Part shown: positions 34,801 through 43,431 of the stretch, piece after piece
Numbering within the stretch: the first letter of the stretch is position 1
How the letters are laid out: each line of letters starts with the position of its first letter
Assembly (NCBI RefSeq): GCF_006228125.1
Contig: NZ_VDFY01000208.1
Span: 37,111-101,110, forward strand
Source of the DNA: Micromonospora orduensis
GTDB lineage: Bacteria > Actinomycetota > Actinomycetes > Mycobacteriales > Micromonosporaceae
Reading direction: 5' to 3'
DNA length: 64,000 nt
Notes under the pieces: generated by a model
Told to the model about the DNA's origin: nothing
The model's input: only the letters and a program-made list of their open reading frames with translations
Databases searched by the model: none
Made by a program: the position numbers and the translations under genes

Positions 34801-37197
34801 TCAGCCGCGCAGCTGCCACTGCTGGTTGGTGCCGCCGTTGCAGGACCAGAGGATCAACATGGTGCCGTTCGCCGTCCCGGCACCGTTCGCGTCCAGGCAC
34901 AGGCCCGACTGCACACCGGTGATCGTGCCGTTGGCGTTGATGTTCCACTGCTGGTTGGCCTGACCGTTGCAGTCCCAGATGACCACCGCGGTGCCGTTGC
35001 TGGTGCCCTGGCCGGTGGCGTCCAGGCACTTGGTGCCGTAGACCATGAGCTGCCGGCTGGCGGTGGCGGTCCACCGCTGGTTGGTGGCGCCGCTGATGCA
35101 GTCCCAGATCTGGGCCTGCGTGCCGTTGGTCGTGCTGGACCCGGCGATCTCGGCACAGCGACCCGACTGGACGCCCACGATCTGCACGTTCTGCGGGTTG
35201 GTGCTGCCACCGCTCTGCACACCAGCCGCGTTGATCACCGTCTGCGCGCCCGCCGGCCAGTTCCCGTTGCTGACCGTCACGTTGCCGTTGACGACGTTGC
35301 CGCGGTCGCCGTTCGTCACGTTCGTGCTGTTGTTCGTCGACCAGTTGTTGGTGACGGTGAAGTTGCCCATGTTCTCCGCGTACCAGTAGTTGGCGGTGGC
35401 CCAGGTGCCGGTGGAGGAGAACACGTTGTTGCGGGCGGTGTAGTAGCGGGAGCCCTCGTCGAAGTAGAGCCCGAACCACCCGTTGGTACGCAGGCAGTAG
35501 TTCTCGTTGATGGTCCCGCCCGGGTTCGCCGAGAGCGTGTAGATGCACCCGCCGTCGGTCATCTGCTGCATCACGTCGTGCACGTAGTTGCCGATGACCT
35601 GGTTGTTGGCCGCCGTGGTGGCCGTGGTGTAGCGCGGCTGGTAGTTGTACAGGCCACGGTTGGCGTAGTGCTGGCTGCCGCCCGCGTCGTTCGCGCCCCA
35701 GCCGTAACCGACCGACAGGCCGGTGTACGGCATGTTGTAGACCTCGTTGTGCGAGACCAGCGCGGTGTTGACGTAGGTGGTCAGGATCGAGACCACGCCC
35801 CGGTACTCCAGCCCGAGATCGTGCACCCGGTTGTTGCTGACCGTGATGTTGCGGTTGACCATCCGCTGGTCGCTGGGGTGGTGGGCGTCGGCCCGTACGC
35901 CGCCGACCACGATGCCGCCTGCCGAGTTGCGGGCGATCTCGGAACGGGTGACCGTGATGTTGCTGGCGCCCAGCCCGACGCCGCTGGCGTGGGCGTTGGC
36001 GTCGTTACCGATCCCGATGGCCGTCTGCCCCAGGTTGACGAACTGTGAGTCGCTGAAGGTGATGGTGTTGGCGGCGGAGACCTGCACGGCGGCGGGCATC
36101 TGGTTCCAGTTCGGCCGGGTGGCCTCGAACTGCGGGCAGCCGGCCTGGCAGGACGTCAGCGCGTCGGACGGGCGGGACCAGGTGCCGGTGATGTGGGCGC
36201 CGGTCTGCTGGTCGGCGAAGCCGTTGCTGCTGCTCGGGCCGAGCCAGCTGGTGCCGGTGAAGGTGATGCCGCTGAACGAGATGTGGTGCGCCGGCGCGTC
36301 GTAGGTGCCGCCGACGTTGACCAGGGACTGCAACTGCGGCAGCTCGACGCTGACCGTGCCCATGTTCTGCCCCGCGAGCGGGATGTAGTTGAGCTGGCCG
36401 TTGCCCGGGTTGAGATACCACTCCCCCGGCGAGTCCAGGAACTCGTACGCGTTGGTCAGGTAGAACGGCCCCGCCCGGTGCGGGCTGGAGAGCGTGTCGA
36501 AGCCGAACGTGTTGTTGTTCCACGCGGGCTGCTGCATGGTGAGGAAGTTCCCGCTGATGCTCTGCACCGGCGAGTACCGGTCGGTGAACGAGCCGACGCT
36601 CTCCACCTCGACCCGGTTCTGGTTGCCCAGGTTGTTGAGGTAGCTGAGCGCGCTGTTGCTGAACCGCATACCGCTCGTGGTGAAGGTGAAGTCGGAGCGG
36701 TTCACGGCAGTCCGCGCCCGCGTGGCGACGGCCCCGTTGACGTAGAGCTGACGGCTGTCGAGCCCGGCGCCGACGTTGGCACGCCAGATGTTCTTCCCGG
36801 AGTCGACGAGCGACCAGCCGGTGACGGCCCGGGCGCCGGTGATGGTCGGGCGCGCGCCGGCGGTCGCCCGCCAGATCACCTGGTAGCCGTTGGTGCCCGA
36901 GTCGGCCGCGGTCAGCCGCATGGGCGACGAGAGTCGGTACGCGCCGTCGGCCAGCTCCACGACGATGTCACCGGACATCGCGCTGTTGACCGCCCGCACC
37001 GCGGTCTGCGCGGCGGACAGCGAACACGGCTGGCTGGCGGAGCAGGTGGTGCCGGTGCCGGAGGGTGACGCGTAGAGGGTGGTGGTCGCCGCCTGGGCCG
37101 GGGACGCCGAGGCGGTCACCGCGACCAGCGCGGTCAACGCTGTCGCGGCGGCGCCGGTCAGCAACCGGCGCGGCGTTGCGATGGACGGGACGGGCAC
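34801..37197 (-). CDS. Secreted right-handed beta-helix protein with C-terminal ricin-type lectin
   Basis: The 798-residue exoprotein has a signal peptide ending around residue 37 (SPAQAA), a parallel beta-helix of about 40-660 (repeated strands such as NITVTRSEIARNSAGGIVVGG and NQVIGNYVHDV) and a beta-trefoil ricin-type domain of about 670-798 with three QxW-like repeats (TNQRW, ANQQW, TNQQW). The N-terminal segment resembles beta-helix glycosidases of the GH141/GH120 type, but I cannot fix the family or catalytic residues. It probably attacks a plant or algal polysaccharide. GTG 37197 follows CAGGAG. The gene is downstream of the epimerase (68 bp), in line with the ribose-type importer. Confidence 0.78.
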   Translation of the reverse strand: MPVPSIATPRRLLTGAAATALTALVAVTASASPAQAATTTLYASPSGTGTTCSASQPCSLSAAQTAVRAVNSAMSGDIVVELADGAYRLSSPMRLTAADSGTNGYQVIWRATAGARPTITGARAVTGWSLVDSGKNIWRANVGAGLDSRQLYVNGAVATRARTAVNRSDFTFTTSGMRFSNSALSYLNNLGNQNRVEVESVGSFTDRYSPVQSISGNFLTMQQPAWNNNTFGFDTLSSPHRAGPFYLTNAYEFLDSPGEWYLNPGNGQLNYIPLAGQNMGTVSVELPQLQSLVNVGGTYDAPAHHISFSGITFTGTSWLGPSSSNGFADQQTGAHITGTWSRPSDALTSCQAGCPQFEATRPNWNQMPAAVQVSAANTITFSDSQFVNLGQTAIGIGNDANAHASGVGLGASNITVTRSEIARNSAGGIVVGGVRADAHHPSDQRMVNRNITVSNNRVHDLGLEYRGVVSILTTYVNTALVSHNEVYNMPYTGLSVGYGWGANDAGGSQHYANRGLYNYQPRYTTATTAANNQVIGNYVHDVMQQMTDGGCIYTLSANPGGTINENYCLRTNGWFGLYFDEGSRYYTARNNVFSSTGTWATANYWYAENMGNFTVTNNWSTNNSTNVTNGDRGNVVNGNVTVSNGNWPAGAQTVINAAGVQSGGSTNPQNVQIVGVQSGRCAEIAGSSTTNGTQAQIWDCISGATNQRWTATASRQLMVYGTKCLDATGQGTSNGTAVVIWDCNGQANQQWNINANGTITGVQSGLCLDANGAGTANGTMLILWSCNGGTNQQWQLRG

Positions 37198-37265
37198 GGG
37201 AGGGTTCTCCTGACGTGAGAGGGGTGCGGCGCCTGGACGGCGCGGGTTCGGAACGCGGCGGCGGA

Positions 37266-38123
37266 TCACGCGAGCACCTCCCGCAGGTAGCGCAGACCGT
37301 CGGTGGCGAGACGGTCCTGCGAGGGTGCCAACGGTCGCCAGATCGACGCGGCGGTGGCGATGGTCTCGTTCTCCGCCGTGAACGACTCGATGCAGACGGC
37401 GCCCTGGTAGCCGGTGTCGCACAGGAAGGTGAAGAAGCGGGGCCAGTCGAAGTGGTCAGTGCCGGGAGCGCCGCGGTCGGTGCCGCTGACCTGGACGTGC
37501 TTGATGTGCCCGCCGGCGACGGAGAGGGCCGCGTAGGGATCGGACTCCTCGATGTTCATGTGGTAGGTGTCGATCATGATGCCGACGTTCGGTGGCAGTC
37601 CGTCGATCAGTTCGAGGGTCTGTTCGACCGTGTTGACGACGCTCGTCTCGTAGCGGTTCAACGCCTCGACACCGATGCTGACGCCCGATTCACCGGCCTG
37701 CTCCGCCACCGGCGCCAGAGCCCGCCGGAAGTCCGCGTAGCAGGCCGCCCGGGCCGCCGGCGACATCCGCCAGGTGCGGCCGACCGAGGCGTACACGGGA
37801 CCGCCGACACACGGCGCCCCGACGGCCACCGCGCTCGCCACACACCCCATGAGGTACGCGACTGTCGACTCGACGACGACCGGGGCGGCGTCCACCAGGT
37901 CCCGACCCGGCGGGGTGACCGCGCAGACCCCGGCCGCGGCGAGACCGTGCGCGGCCAGCAGGTCCCGGGTACGGATCGGGTCCCAGTCCCCGGGCTGCTC
38001 GATCGGCAACTCGACCGCGTCGAAGCCGAACGACGCGATCCGGGGAATCAGCTCGGCGAGGGCCTCGTCGTCGACCGGCGAGGCCCACACCCAGGGGTTG
38101 ACGCCGATGGCGTACACCGGCAC
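37266..38123 (-). CDS. Sugar phosphate isomerase/epimerase, tagatose/allulose 3-epimerase-like
   Basis: The 285-residue TIM-barrel enzyme of the xylose-isomerase-like superfamily carries the metal ligands and catalytic pair expected for ketose 3-epimerases: E153 (VEALNRYET), D185 (MIDTYHMN), H209 (IKHVQVSG) and E246 (CIESFTA), nearly the same spacing as in D-tagatose 3-epimerase. It interconverts ketoses, or perhaps sugar acids, in the cytoplasm. The GTG start is directly next to the stop of the sugar-binding lipoprotein gene, so the operon ties it to the imported sugar. Confidence 0.85.
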   Translation of the reverse strand: MPVYAIGVNPWVWASPVDDEALAELIPRIASFGFDAVELPIEQPGDWDPIRTRDLLAAHGLAAAGVCAVTPPGRDLVDAAPVVVESTVAYLMGCVASAVAVGAPCVGGPVYASVGRTWRMSPAARAACYADFRRALAPVAEQAGESGVSIGVEALNRYETSVVNTVEQTLELIDGLPPNVGIMIDTYHMNIEESDPYAALSVAGGHIKHVQVSGTDRGAPGTDHFDWPRFFTFLCDTGYQGAVCIESFTAENETIATAASIWRPLAPSQDRLATDGLRYLREVLA

Positions 38124-39308
38124 CTACTTCCAGCGCTGCGGGTAACCGGGCAGGTCGGTGCAGCCGCACATCGCGTAGTGCAGCGGCGGCATGTTCGGGT
38201 CGAGATACCGGTCCAGGTTGTCCTGGGTGATTGTCGGCTGGGGCAGCTTCCAGGGGTTGGACACCTGCTCGCCGTCGAGGATCCGCAGCGCGGCGATGAT
38301 CGGCGTACGCCACTGGTAGGTCGGGTAGGTCGGCGCGATCGCGGTGAGGTTCTTGTCCTTCCAGATCTTCAGGAAGTCGAGCTGGTCCTCGCCGTTCATC
38401 GGTGGAACGCGCTTGCCCGCGTCCTGGAACGCCTCGACGGCGGCGACGGCGACGGCTCCGGCGTCCATCCAGACGCCGTCGATGGTGCCGTACCGCTGGA
38501 TGTAGTCGTCCACGATCTTCTTGGTCTTGGCCGGGTCGCCGTCGGTGAACTCGACGCCGACAACGTCGACCTTCGCCTTGTCGAACGCCACCTTCGCCGC
38601 CGACCAGCGGGTCTCCAGGACGTCGACGCCGGGCAGGATCCGCAGGGCGAGGACCTTGCCGCCTGGCTTCATCTTCTGGCTGACGAACTCGGCCCCGACG
38701 TGACCGAAGCCGTAGCCGCCGATCGGGTTGATGAACGTCACCGGGCACTTCGTGTTGACACCACGGTCGAAGACGACGACCGGCAGCCCCGCCTGGCAGG
38801 CCGCCTCGACGGCCGGGGTGAGGGTGGCGGTGGTGTTCGGCGAGACGATGAGCGCGTCGCAGCCCTTGCCGAGCAGGTCGTTGATGTCCGCGATCTGCTT
38901 CTGGTCCTTGCCTTCGGCGTCGACGTGCACGAACTCCTTGATGCGGCTCTTCTGTGCCTCGACCTCGGCCTGCATGGTCTTGAAGCCGACCTGCCGCCAG
39001 GGGTTGTTCAATGCCGCGTTCGAGAAGCAGATCTTGTGCGGGCCGTTCTTCTTGAACTTGGCGGTGTCGACCATCGTCGGGTTGAGCACCTGCTCCCACG
39101 GCTTGTCGGCCGGGCCGGTCGCGGCGGCGTCGAGCAGCCCGAGCTCCGCGTCGTAGTCGGCCTGCACGAAGAACTTCGACTGGTCCCCGGTGCCGGACCC
39201 AGCAGCGGCCGATGCACTCCCCGACGGGCTCGCGGCCGGCTCGTCCGTGGCGCAGGCGGCGAGGGACAGCAGGGTGACGGCGGCCAGAGCCGCCATGGAA
39301 CGTCGCAC
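38124..39308 (-). CDS. Ribose-type sugar-binding lipoprotein (CUT2 class)
   Basis: The 394-residue solute-binding protein of the RbsB/CUT2 class has lipobox LSLAACA with Cys at about 19, a Ser/Ala/Gly linker to about 42, then the two-lobe PBP fold (HKICFSNAALNNPWRQVGFKTM, DALIVSPNTTATLTPAVEAA, LPVVVFDRGVN, DGVWMDAG). It has extra length before the first domain compared with RbsB. It delivers its sugar to the two permeases encoded upstream. GTG 39308 follows AGGGGA. The ligand is unknown; the neighbouring epimerase and beta-helix glycosidase suggest a plant-derived monosaccharide. Confidence 0.92.
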   Translation of the reverse strand: MRRSMAALAAVTLLSLAACATDEPAASPSGSASAAAGSGTGDQSKFFVQADYDAELGLLDAAATGPADKPWEQVLNPTMVDTAKFKKNGPHKICFSNAALNNPWRQVGFKTMQAEVEAQKSRIKEFVHVDAEGKDQKQIADINDLLGKGCDALIVSPNTTATLTPAVEAACQAGLPVVVFDRGVNTKCPVTFINPIGGYGFGHVGAEFVSQKMKPGGKVLALRILPGVDVLETRWSAAKVAFDKAKVDVVGVEFTDGDPAKTKKIVDDYIQRYGTIDGVWMDAGAVAVAAVEAFQDAGKRVPPMNGEDQLDFLKIWKDKNLTAIAPTYPTYQWRTPIIAALRILDGEQVSNPWKLPQPTITQDNLDRYLDPNMPPLHYAMCGCTDLPGYPQRWK

Positions 39309-39320
39309 TATGGTTCCCCT

Positions 39321-40304
39321 TTATCTCGACGAAGAACGGGTTGCCGAGACCGCCACGGCGAGCAGGATGATCGCGCCCTGGACGGTCGACCTGAGGGCGC
39401 CGGAGACGCCGTAGAAATTCATGAGGGCGAACAGCAGTTCGAGGGTCAGCGCGCCGAGCATCGCGCCGACGACCGCGCCGCGCCCCCCGCCCAGGGCCAC
39501 TCCACCGAGGACGACCGCGGTGATCGCACCGAACTCCAGGCCCGCGCCGGCCTGGAACGACACGCCGCTGTAGCCGCCCAGGAGGATCGCCGCCACGGCC
39601 GCCGCGAGCCCGCTGAGGATGAAGGCGATGGTCCGGGTACGCCAGACGCGTACCCCGCTCAGCTCTGCGGTGCGCGGGTTGTCGCCGACGGCGACAAGCG
39701 TCCGGCCGAAGTCGGACCGCATCAGCAGCACGGCCGCCACCGCCAGGACCACCAGGACCATCAGCGCGTACGGCACGCGGCCCAGCAGCGGCACGTCCTC
39801 GACGGCCCGCCGGCCGAACCGCCGGAACTCCTCGGACAGCTGACCCTTCGGCGCGCCGTCGGACCACAGGTAGACCGCGCCGACGAGGATCAGGAACATG
39901 CCGAGGGTGGTGATGAACGACGGCACCCGCAGCCGCGTGGTGATCAGGCCGTTGACCAACCCGACCACCGCCCCGAAGGCGAGCAGCAGCAGGACCACCG
40001 GCCAGGTGCGCGCCGGATCGCCGTCGATCAGCCGGGCGGCCACGACCACCTGTGCGGTGACCAGCGAGCCGACGGAGAGGTCGAACTCGCCGGAGACGAT
40101 CACGAAGTACTGGCCGGCGGCGAGCAGGATGATCGGCGCTGACCGGCCGAGGAACGACATCAGCGACGACGGGGCCAGGAAGTCGGGCTGCCGAATGGCG
40201 ACGAGCACCAGCAGCACCGCGAGGATCGCGAGGATCGGCAGCACACCACCGGGACGCACCCGCGGCAGACGCAGCGGCAACGAACGGGGCTGGACGGTCT
40301 GCAT
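39321..40304 (-). CDS. Ribose-type ABC transporter permease (second)
   Basis: The 327-residue RbsC-type permease has about ten hydrophobic segments and the family region SGEFDLSVGSLVTA at about 75-88, plus the cytoplasmic VGDNPRTAELSGVRVWRTR. It is paired with the permease encoded just upstream; two different RbsC-like genes in one operon indicate a heterodimeric channel. The ATG at 40302-40304 is 2 bp after the stop of that gene, with AAAGGCGG before it. Confidence 0.9.
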   Translation of the reverse strand: MQTVQPRSLPLRLPRVRPGGVLPILAILAVLLVLVAIRQPDFLAPSSLMSFLGRSAPIILLAAGQYFVIVSGEFDLSVGSLVTAQVVVAARLIDGDPARTWPVVLLLLAFGAVVGLVNGLITTRLRVPSFITTLGMFLILVGAVYLWSDGAPKGQLSEEFRRFGRRAVEDVPLLGRVPYALMVLVVLAVAAVLLMRSDFGRTLVAVGDNPRTAELSGVRVWRTRTIAFILSGLAAAVAAILLGGYSGVSFQAGAGLEFGAITAVVLGGVALGGGRGAVVGAMLGALTLELLFALMNFYGVSGALRSTVQGAIILLAVAVSATRSSSR

Positions 40305-40306
40305 GA

Positions 40307-41278
40307 CTAGGCCGCCTTTCGCATGGCCCGGCGGGCGTAGACGGCGACCGCGGCGATGATGATGACGCCCCGGATCACCTGCTTGAAGAAGGCGTCGACC
40401 TCGAGCTGGTTGAAGATGGCGTCGATGCTGGCGAGCAGCAGCACGCCGCCGACGGTGCCGATGACACCGCCGCGCCCACCGGCGAGGGCGGTGCCGCCGA
40501 TCACCACCGCAGCTATCGACTCCAGGTCGTACAGGCCCTCGGTGCCCACCCGGGGGGCGCCCGAGCCGAGCCGGCTGGCGAGGTAGATCCCGGCGAGCCC
40601 GGCACACAGCGAGCACAGCACGTGGGCGGTGACGAGAACCCGGTCGTTGCGGACGCCGGAGAGCCGGGCGACCTCCGGGTCACCGCCGACGGCGACCAGG
40701 TGGTGGCCGAAGCGGGTCCGCGAGAGCGCGAACCAGGCCGCCCCGGTCACGGCGACCAGCAGCAGGAACGACAGTGGCACCGGACCGATCCGCTGGTAGC
40801 CGAGGGTCTGCACCAGAGTGGGCGAGGTGGTGCCGGCCGGGCCGTCGTAGCCGCTGTCGAGGTACCCCTTGAGCAGCAGTCCGACGCCGAGGGTGGCGAT
40901 GAACGCGTTGACCCGGAATTTCGTGACCAGGAGCCCGTTGAGCAGCCCGACAGCCGCGCTGACCGCGAGCGCCAGGCCGATCGCCGGCATCAGCGCGCCG
41001 TCGCTGCCGTTCATCGTCTCGGCCGCGACGAGAGTACTGAGGCTGATCACGTACGCCACGGAGAGGTCCAACGAACCGCCGAGGATGACCAGGGTCTGGC
41101 CGACGGCGACGAGCCCGAGGCCGGCGGCGACGTGCAGGAGGCTCACCGTCGTGGACTGGTTGAACAGCTGACCACCGTCGACCAGGACGACCAGCCAGCC
41201 GATGACGAGGGTGAGGGTCAGGGCCACGAACACGCCAGGCACGGGGCGTCGGGCCGGCAGCAGCGACAGGGCGCTCAC
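40307..41278 (-). CDS. Ribose-type ABC transporter permease (first)
   Basis: The 323-residue RbsC-type permease has the family region GGSLDLSVAYVISLS near 65-79 and VGGDPEVARLSGVRNDR. It is membrane-embedded and probably heterodimerises with the next gene product. The start GTG is part of a GTGA that overlaps the TGA of a 20-codon ORF inside the 59-bp repeat at 41279-41337; the Shine-Dalgarno GGAGG used for this start (7-8 nt upstream) also lies in that repeat. The permease is therefore translated from the repeat. Confidence 0.92.
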   Translation of the reverse strand: MSALSLLPARRPVPGVFVALTLTLVIGWLVVLVDGGQLFNQSTTVSLLHVAAGLGLVAVGQTLVILGGSLDLSVAYVISLSTLVAAETMNGSDGALMPAIGLALAVSAAVGLLNGLLVTKFRVNAFIATLGVGLLLKGYLDSGYDGPAGTTSPTLVQTLGYQRIGPVPLSFLLLVAVTGAAWFALSRTRFGHHLVAVGGDPEVARLSGVRNDRVLVTAHVLCSLCAGLAGIYLASRLGSGAPRVGTEGLYDLESIAAVVIGGTALAGGRGGVIGTVGGVLLLASIDAIFNQLEVDAFFKQVIRGVIIIAAVAVYARRAMRKAA

Positions 41279-41337
41279 CGACCAACCTCCGTTCGCGACT
41301 GCGGGGCTCGCAAACCCGGCTCACTCCTCGCGCTCAC
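41275..41337 (-). CDS. 20-codon ORF in repeat unit 2 (stop/start-chained)
   Basis: This is the second copy, differing only in residue 19 (Gly for Ala: ending TEVGR). Its GTG overlaps the stop of the first copy, GGAGG lies 7 nt upstream, and its TGA overlaps the GTG of the first permease gene at 41278. It probably serves translational coupling rather than making a functional peptide. Confidence 0.4.
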   Translation of the reverse strand: MSARSEPGLRAPQSRTEVGR

Positions 41338-41396
41338 CGAGCCACCTCCGTTCGCGACTGCGGGGCTCGCAAACCCGGCTCACTCCTCGCGCTCAC
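41279..41396 (-). repeat. Two tandem 59-bp repeats carrying Shine-Dalgarno and GTGA junctions
   Basis: Units 41279-41337 and 41338-41396 are 57/59 identical, differing near their left ends. Read on the minus strand each starts with GTGAGCGCGAGG and ends with GGAGGT, 7 nt and a new GTGA. The unit thus begins with a start codon overlapping the previous stop and supplies a good ribosome site for the next start. Insertion of a unit at a GTGA junction would preserve it, which explains the neat join of ATPase and permease genes. Whether copies occur elsewhere cannot be judged from this window; none was noticed in the rest of it. Confidence 0.9.
41334..41396 (-). CDS. 20-codon ORF in repeat unit 1 (stop/start-chained)
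   Basis: GTG at 41394-41396 overlaps the TGA of the importer ATPase gene; the frame reads VSARSEPGLRAPQSRTEVAR and stops with a TGA inside the next GTGA at 41334-41337. The peptide is basic and Arg/Ser-rich, resembles no known family, and may be only a by-product of keeping ribosomes moving across the repeat. Expression is plausible because of the overlap, but unproven. Confidence 0.4.
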   Translation of the reverse strand: MSARSEPGLRAPQSRTEVAR

Positions 41397-42904
41397 GCGG
41401 CGGCCTCCCGTACGGTGCCGACGGCCAGGGCCACGACGTCCTCCTCGCTCGCGCTGGCGGGCAGTTCGCCGGCGATCCGGCCGTCGCGCATGACGACGAT
41501 CCGGTCGCTCATCCCCAACAGCTCGGGCAGATCGGACGAGATCATCAGCACGGCGGCGCCGTCGCGGGCCAGGCGGCGCACGAGATCGTGGATGGCCGAC
41601 TTCGCTCCCACGTCGATCCCCCGGGTCGGTTCGTCGAAGAGCAGGATCCGTGGGTTGAGCGCGAGCCACCGGGCCAGGACGACCTTCTGCTGGTTGCCGC
41701 CGGAGAGGAAACGGATCTCCTGGTCGTCACCGGCGCCACGGACCTCCACGGCGGCGAGCAACTCGCGCACCCGGACCGTCCTCGCCGCGCGGCCGGACCG
41801 AGCGGCGAAGACGGCCCGGCTGGCGAGCAGCGCGTTGTCGAGCACCGACTGCCGGGGCACGATCCCCTCGCCTTTGCGATCCTCGGTGACGTAGGCGATG
41901 CCGGCCCGCATCGCGGTGCGCGGAGATCGGAGCCGGACCGGTCGGCCGTCGAGCGTGACGTCGCCTGTCGTGAACGGGGAGACGCCGAAGAGCGCGCGGG
42001 CCAGCGCCGACCGCCCGGAGCCCTGGAGGCCGCCGATGCCGAGCACCTCGCCGGCGCGCAGCTGGAGGTCGACGTCGCGCAGTTTCCGGTTCCCCGCGTC
42101 GCGGACGGTGAGCCGTACCGGGCCGAGATCCTCGGGGGCCGCCCGCTCGGGGTAGTAGCTGGACAGCTCCCGGCCGACCATGTGCCGCACCAGCTCGTCG
42201 GCGGTCGTCGTGGCGGTGTCCACTGTGGTGACCCGACGGCCGTCCTTCAGGACCGTGATCCGGCTGGACAGGTCGAAGACCTCGGTGAGCCGGTGCGAGA
42301 CGTACAGCAGGCCGATGCCCCGCTCCTGGAGCCGGCGCACCAGCCCGTAGAGCAGCTCGACCTCGTGGTCGGCCAACGCCGCCGTCGGTTCGTCCATGAT
42401 GAGCAGGCGCGCGTCCAGGGCGAGCGCCTTGGCGATCTCGACGACCTGCTGCTGTGCGACGCCGAGGCGTCCCACCCGGGCGTCGGCCGGCAGGGCGGTC
42501 TCCCCGATCGAGGCGAGCAGCCGAGCGGTGCGGTCGAGCATCTCCCGACGGTCGACGAACCCGCGGCGGACCGGCTCGTGTCCCAGGTAGACGTTCTCCG
42601 CGACGGTGCGCCCCGGAAGCAGGTTGAACTCCTGGTGGATGATCCCGATGCCGGCCCGCTGGGCGTCGCGCGGTCCACGGAACACACGTGGCTCGCCGGC
42701 GAGTTCGACGGTCCCCCCGTCGGGGGCGTACCCGCCCGACACGATCTTCATGAGGGTGGACTTCCCAGCGCCGTTCTCACCGACGACGGCGTGGACCTCG
42801 CCGGGCGCCACATCGAGGTCGACACCGTCGAGCACGCGTACCCCGAGGAAGGACTTGCCGATGCCCCGAAGGGTGAGCAGCGGCGCCGGCCGTGGGTCTG
42901 ACAT
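41393..42904 (-). CDS. Ribose-type ABC transporter ATPase with two ATP-binding domains
   Basis: The 503-residue RbsA/XylG-type protein has an N-terminal ATPase with Walker A GENGAGKST near 42-50, degenerate signature LGVAQQQ and Walker B LLIMDEPTAAL, and a C-terminal half with the usual altered Walker A GLQGSGRSA, signature LSGGNQQK and Walker B ILLFDEPTRGID. It powers uptake by the two permeases. ATG 42904 is preferred over GTG 42919 because GAGGG lies 7-8 nt upstream. It is the first gene of the operon, and its stop is the first link of the GTGA chain in the downstream repeat. Confidence 0.93.
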   Translation of the reverse strand: MSDPRPAPLLTLRGIGKSFLGVRVLDGVDLDVAPGEVHAVVGENGAGKSTLMKIVSGGYAPDGGTVELAGEPRVFRGPRDAQRAGIGIIHQEFNLLPGRTVAENVYLGHEPVRRGFVDRREMLDRTARLLASIGETALPADARVGRLGVAQQQVVEIAKALALDARLLIMDEPTAALADHEVELLYGLVRRLQERGIGLLYVSHRLTEVFDLSSRITVLKDGRRVTTVDTATTTADELVRHMVGRELSSYYPERAAPEDLGPVRLTVRDAGNRKLRDVDLQLRAGEVLGIGGLQGSGRSALARALFGVSPFTTGDVTLDGRPVRLRSPRTAMRAGIAYVTEDRKGEGIVPRQSVLDNALLASRAVFAARSGRAARTVRVRELLAAVEVRGAGDDQEIRFLSGGNQQKVVLARWLALNPRILLFDEPTRGIDVGAKSAIHDLVRRLARDGAAVLMISSDLPELLGMSDRIVVMRDGRIAGELPASASEEDVVALAVGTVREAAA

Positions 42905-43431
42905 CCGGAAAGCCCTCACAGACAGTAGTCATTGACAGGAGCCGGCACCGCACGACGGCCGGGTTCGAGGCACTGGACGAACAGACTTTCGTCGGCGCCG
43001 CCGGATGCTTACGTTCGCGCGTTGCGAACATTCCCTTGACATAGACGAAACATCACACGTATGAAGATAGATGTTTGGATGCAGGTCCGCAATCCTCGAC
43101 CGGGGCTGATTGCCAGGGCCGCCACTCGATCGGCAGCGGCGCCGCAGCGAGGGAGTCGATAACGACCGTCGTCACCTGGGCAGGGCGACGGGCGTCGCTC
43201 CGTTAATTGACAGCCATCTATTGCTAGCTCATCCTGGCCTCGTCGGCCACGGGATGGGGACCACAGCGGTCATCACGCTGTGTGACGACCTGCGGGTCTG
43301 ACTGCCGTTTCGGCGAACGGCACGAGGACCGACCAAGCACACTCGCGCCCCCGCACGCGTCCAGGCGGAACCAGACGCGCCGTGGGGCCCGTGGTCGCAA
43401 TCGGAGTTGCTCGCCCAACCTAGGAGACGGC
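42905..43431. promoter_or_regulatory. Divergent regulatory region (527 bp) with inverted repeat and promoter
   Basis: The region separates the ribose-type importer operon from the large exoprotein gene. It holds an inverted repeat GTTCGC-N5-GCGAAC (43013-43029), a plus-strand promoter TTGACA-N18-TATGAA (43036-43065) with TCACACG in its spacer, and another TTGACA at 43207-43212 without a convincing -10. The exoprotein leader would be about 360 nt long, unusually long. No riboswitch class was recognised, and no credible small gene was found. Confidence 0.55.
43013..43029. promoter_or_regulatory. Candidate operator, inverted repeat GTTCGC-N5-GCGAAC
   Basis: The 6-bp arms are perfect, and the site lies 7 bp upstream of the -35 of the plus-strand promoter and about 110 bp from the importer ATPase start. 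It could bind a regulator of one or both genes, but no regulator gene is adjacent. Confidence 0.45.

Noticed and set aside
37065..40142. Long plus-strand open frame of about 1,025 codons
   Set aside because: It is the antisense of the epimerase, sugar-binding protein and permease genes; low complexity and no start site.
40622..42901. Long plus-strand open frame of 759 codons across the importer ATPase
   Set aside because: It is a mirror frame of the ATPase and permease genes, with no ribosome site and no family resemblance.
42934..42939. TTGACA upstream of the importer ATPase as a -35 element
   Set aside because: It lies on the plus strand, pointing away from the ATPase gene, and has no -10 at a suitable distance.
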